Made by a program: the position numbers and the translations under genes. Shown piece by piece: positions 13,954 through 16,106 of a DNA stretch of 16,106 bases. The notes under the pieces are model-generated. The model searched no databases. It was not told the DNA's origin and worked only from the letters and a program-made list of their open reading frames with translations. The stretch covers positions 1 to 16,106 of the forward strand of contig JANYBA010000029.1 in the NCBI GenBank assembly GCA_025360985.1. The letters are read 5' to 3'. This stretch comes from Gammaproteobacteria bacterium (GTDB lineage Bacteria; Pseudomonadota; Gammaproteobacteria; Xanthomonadales; Xanthomonadaceae). Within the stretch, counting starts at the first letter, position 1. Every line of letters begins with the position of its first letter.

Positions 13954-15063
13954 AACAAATGCATATCAATCGTTTTTTCCGCTCTGCTGCCGTTTGCGTT
14001 GATCGGATGCGCCGCAGTTGCTGAGAAACGCACGGACAATCCTGCGAAAGTGGCTCCGATAATCCCCGTCGATGCCAAGACAGAGTTTGCGGCGGGTACG
14101 GATTTTGCGCTGAATGGCGACATGACGTCGGCCCTATTGCATTTTAAACGTATCGATGCGCGCGGATTGAATGCAGAGCAGCAGGCTGCGCTTGCCGGCG
14201 TCCTCGTAAACTTCAACGCAAAGGTATCGAGAAATGGTGGTACCGGGCTGGATCCGTGGATAGCAAAGGTGCTCGCGGTGTACCAGCGCTACTGGTCGCG
14301 CGTCATGACGGGCCGAGTGACCGCCGAAATCGGTAAGCGCCAGTTGGCGGATACGCTCGCGCCGCTCGTCGGCGTCTCCGGCAAGAGTGGAACGCCCATC
14401 GAAATGGATGAGCTTGAACCAAAAATCCAGGAACAGATCCGGGCGAGAGGTTACTACTCCCTGCAAGGCGTCACATCGCCATTCCGTGAGTTCATGTTGT
14501 GGCGCACGCAAGACAACAAGGTTTACGACGTTGACCTTCCGGATGGTCGCGAGGCCGTTTCAGTTGCCATGCTCGACGACTTCGTCAGTCTCGGCTGGAC
14601 CGGATTCGCGACCGGCAATTATTACCACTCGGGCGGCTGGGCCACGCGAGAGCGGCTCTTCTGCGTTCGGATGTCATACGATCTCGATTCGGAATCGTTT
14701 CGCATTAGCTATCTGGCGCATGAAGGGCAGCATTTCTCGGATTACAAGCGGTTCCCAAGTCTCGAAGGCCCAGAACTGGAATATCGGGCGAAGTTGGTGG
14801 AACTCATTTATGCGGACACGACGGCGCGCGAGCTGTTGAAGGCGTTCAGCGAGCAAGGTTCGGATAGGCGTGAAAATCCTCACGGTTACGCCAATCTCCG
14901 CCTGATGAACGACCTGACGCATACGCTGAATGTCGCCACCTCAGATGCATCTTGGTGGGAAGCCATTCCGCCTGCAACAATCCGCGCAACCGCTCTGCGA
15001 CTCTTCAATGAGGACACGCAACGGCTTGGGCGTCGCGGCGCTGCGGCCAAACATCCATTGTAA
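13951..15063 (+). CDS. Putative zinc metalloprotease lipoprotein (HEGQH), unknown family
   Basis: 370 residues if read from ATC 13951 (354 from TTG 13999). The signal peptide ends in the lipobox L-I-G-C, so the protein is probably lipid-anchored on the envelope. The C-terminal half contains 'SYLAHEGQHFSDYKRF' then 'GPELEYRAKLVEL'. H257/H261 with E258 match a HExxH zinc-protease site, and E277 in LEYRA is a good candidate third ligand, as in gluzincins. I do not recognise the family; its substrate is unknown. Composition differs from its neighbours: a hand count of 14641-14700 gives 55% GC against 70% for 13681-13740 in the anti-sigma gene, and codons ending in A/T are frequent. This suggests horizontal acquisition or relaxed constraint. 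It lies between the anti-sigma and DUF4097 genes on the same strand. Confidence 0.72.
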   Translation: MNKCISIVFSALLPFALIGCAAVAEKRTDNPAKVAPIIPVDAKTEFAAGTDFALNGDMTSALLHFKRIDARGLNAEQQAALAGVLVNFNAKVSRNGGTGLDPWIAKVLAVYQRYWSRVMTGRVTAEIGKRQLADTLAPLVGVSGKSGTPIEMDELEPKIQEQIRARGYYSLQGVTSPFREFMLWRTQDNKVYDVDLPDGREAVSVAMLDDFVSLGWTGFATGNYYHSGGWATRERLFCVRMSYDLDSESFRISYLAHEGQHFSDYKRFPSLEGPELEYRAKLVELIYADTTARELLKAFSEQGSDRRENPHGYANLRLMNDLTHTLNVATSDASWWEAIPPATIRATALRLFNEDTQRLGRRGAAAKHPL

Positions 15064-15118
15064 CGAACGGTGCTGCGCACTGCCGTAGCCACGGAACGAT
15101 CTTAAAAAGGAGTCCACC

Positions 15119-16027
15119 ATGTCCATCCGAAATTTCGCCCAGTTGTCCCTGCTCGGCCTGGTGGCCGCCGGCTCGGCGCTGGCTGCCACCCCGATCAACC
15201 AGACCCGTCCGCTGAACGCCGATGGCCAGGTCAGCGTCGACAACGTCAAGGGCCGCATCGTCGTCCGTACCTGGGCGCAGCCGCAGGTGAAGATTACCGG
15301 CTCGCTCGGCGCCGGCGTCGAGAAGTTGATCGTCGAAGGCGACGGTCGCTCGCTGCGCATCGAAGCCAAGTATCCGGAACGGCATGGCTGGAAATTGTGG
15401 GCCAACGGCAACGATGCCGAACCCAGCATCATCGAAGTGACCGTGCCGCAACGCGCCTCGCTCGACCTGAACGCGGTCAGTGCCGACATCGACGTCCAGC
15501 AAACGACCGGCCGCAAGTTGGCGGCGGAATCGGTCAGCGGCGAAATCCGCGTCACCGCCTCGTCGCCCGGCGAAGCCCGCATCGAGACGGTCAGTGGCAA
15601 TGCCTACCTGCGCATCACGACGGCGAAAGCTTCGGCGGAAACCGTCAGCGGCGACATCGACCTGCAGGGCGGGCTGACCGGCGACGTCTCGCTGGAAACC
15701 GTGTCCGGCGACATGCGCCTGGTCGCCAACCGGATCGACAGCCTGCGCGTGGACTCGGTCTCCGGCGACGCGACCCTGCAGCTGGACCTGACGCCAACCG
15801 GCTCGGTCAAGACCGATTCGGTGAGCGGCAATGTCAGCCTGATGCTGCCGCGCGCGGTCAGCGCCCGGCTGCACGTGGAGACCTTCAGCGGCGACATCCG
15901 CTCCGACGTCGGCACGGTGCAGAAGCAAGACGGTCCGGGCCGGACGCTCGATGTCCGGCTCGAAGAGGGCCAGGCGGACATCCACCTGGAGACCTTCTCG
16001 GGCGACGTCACCGTCGACACGCACTGA
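15119..16027 (+). CDS. Secreted DUF4097 beta-strand repeat protein (putative adhesin)
   Basis: 302 residues with a signal peptide ('FAQLSLLGLVAAGSALAA', cleavage near residue 23). From about residue 117 to the C-terminus it is built of some nine repeats of roughly 18-25 residues. Each is centred on (E/D)(T/S)(V/F)SG(D/E/N), for example 'ESVSGEIRV', 'ETVSGDIDL', 'DSVSGDATL', 'ETFSGDVTV'. This is the DUF4097 pattern and predicts a right-handed beta-helix or solenoid. Function is unknown; adhesin is a database label. The start is firmly set by AAGGAG (15107-15112), six bases before ATG. DUF4097 genes are often found near ECF sigma/anti-sigma pairs, so it may be a target or partner of the upstream sigma factor (inference). 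Confidence 0.88.
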   Translation: MSIRNFAQLSLLGLVAAGSALAATPINQTRPLNADGQVSVDNVKGRIVVRTWAQPQVKITGSLGAGVEKLIVEGDGRSLRIEAKYPERHGWKLWANGNDAEPSIIEVTVPQRASLDLNAVSADIDVQQTTGRKLAAESVSGEIRVTASSPGEARIETVSGNAYLRITTAKASAETVSGDIDLQGGLTGDVSLETVSGDMRLVANRIDSLRVDSVSGDATLQLDLTPTGSVKTDSVSGNVSLMLPRAVSARLHVETFSGDIRSDVGTVQKQDGPGRTLDVRLEEGQADIHLETFSGDVTVDTH

Positions 16028-16048
16028 GACCGCTGCGCTGCTGCTTGC

Positions 16049-16106
16049 CTAGGGTTCGTCGACGCTGACGCCGGTTTCGCGCAGCGTCTGCAGCAAGGGG
16101 CCGAGG
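16049..16106 (-). CDS. C-terminal end of a minus-strand gene (cut by window edge)
   Basis: The minus strand reads LGPLLQTLRETGVSVDEP followed by TAG at 16051-16049. The stop lies 22 bases from the end of the convergent DUF4097 gene. Eighteen residues are too few to name a family, and coding status rests on position and the open frame only. Confidence 0.4.
   Translation of the reverse strand, partial: LGPLLQTLRETGVSVDEP

Noticed and set aside
13959..14024. ATG 13959 as start of the gene downstream of the anti-sigma gene
   Set aside because: It is in another frame and stops after 21 codons; it gives no lipobox, while the frame from ATC 13951 does.
15064..15118. Terminator or sigma-dependent promoter before the DUF4097 gene
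   Set aside because: No hairpin with T tract and no promoter pair I could defend; only the ribosome-binding site is clear.

Overview
The window is GC-rich, Gram-negative chromosomal sequence with densely packed genes. The gene set (membrane-anchored FadE-type acyl-CoA dehydrogenase, GTP-dependent PEP carboxykinase, LemA/M48 pair, DUF5329 protein, ECF sigma with a short anti-sigma, DUF4097 protein) and the codon use suggest a gammaproteobacterium of the Xanthomonadales/Lysobacterales type. That placement is an inference from gene content, not from a marker gene. No rRNA, tRNA, CRISPR array or transposase gene was seen.

Layout. (1) 1-3033: the N-terminal part of a minus-strand beta-lactamase-fold serine hydrolase, then a plus-strand lemA-M48 metallopeptidase pair. 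The M48 gene seems to start at a CTG codon overlapping the lemA stop. (2) 3044-4630: a minus-strand GMC oxidoreductase that converges on the M48 gene. (3) 4731-6460: a plus-strand transporter gene overlapped by a DUF5329 gene (ATGA junction). (4) 6408-9372: a minus-strand fadE followed by a hotdog-fold thioesterase-like gene, with a REP-type inverted repeat between them. The thioesterase-like gene runs 53 bp into the convergent DUF5329 gene. (5) 9408-11868: a fadE promoter with two ATAC-N6-GTAT operator-like sites, then a divergent tetR-type regulator and pckG. This looks like a fatty-acid-to-gluconeogenesis module: fatty acid oxidation yields acetyl-CoA, and PEP carboxykinase is the gateway back to sugars. 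(6) 11887-12830: a hairpin with A/T-rich arms and then a histone-deacetylase-family amidohydrolase. (7) 12863-16027: an ECF sigma factor, an overlapping membrane anti-sigma-like gene, a lower-GC lipoprotein with an HEGQH zinc-protease motif, and a DUF4097 repeat protein, all on the plus strand. (8) 16049-16106: the tail of a minus-strand gene.

The most interesting parts are the ECF/anti-sigma/lipoprotein-metalloprotease/DUF4097 cluster and the double operator over the fadE promoter. In the former, the middle gene differs in composition and has no ATG, GTG or TTG start before its signal peptide. Two genes (M48 and the lipoprotein) have good ribosome-binding sites placed in front of CTG and ATC. 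Either these are true rare starts or each is a point difference or sequencing error.
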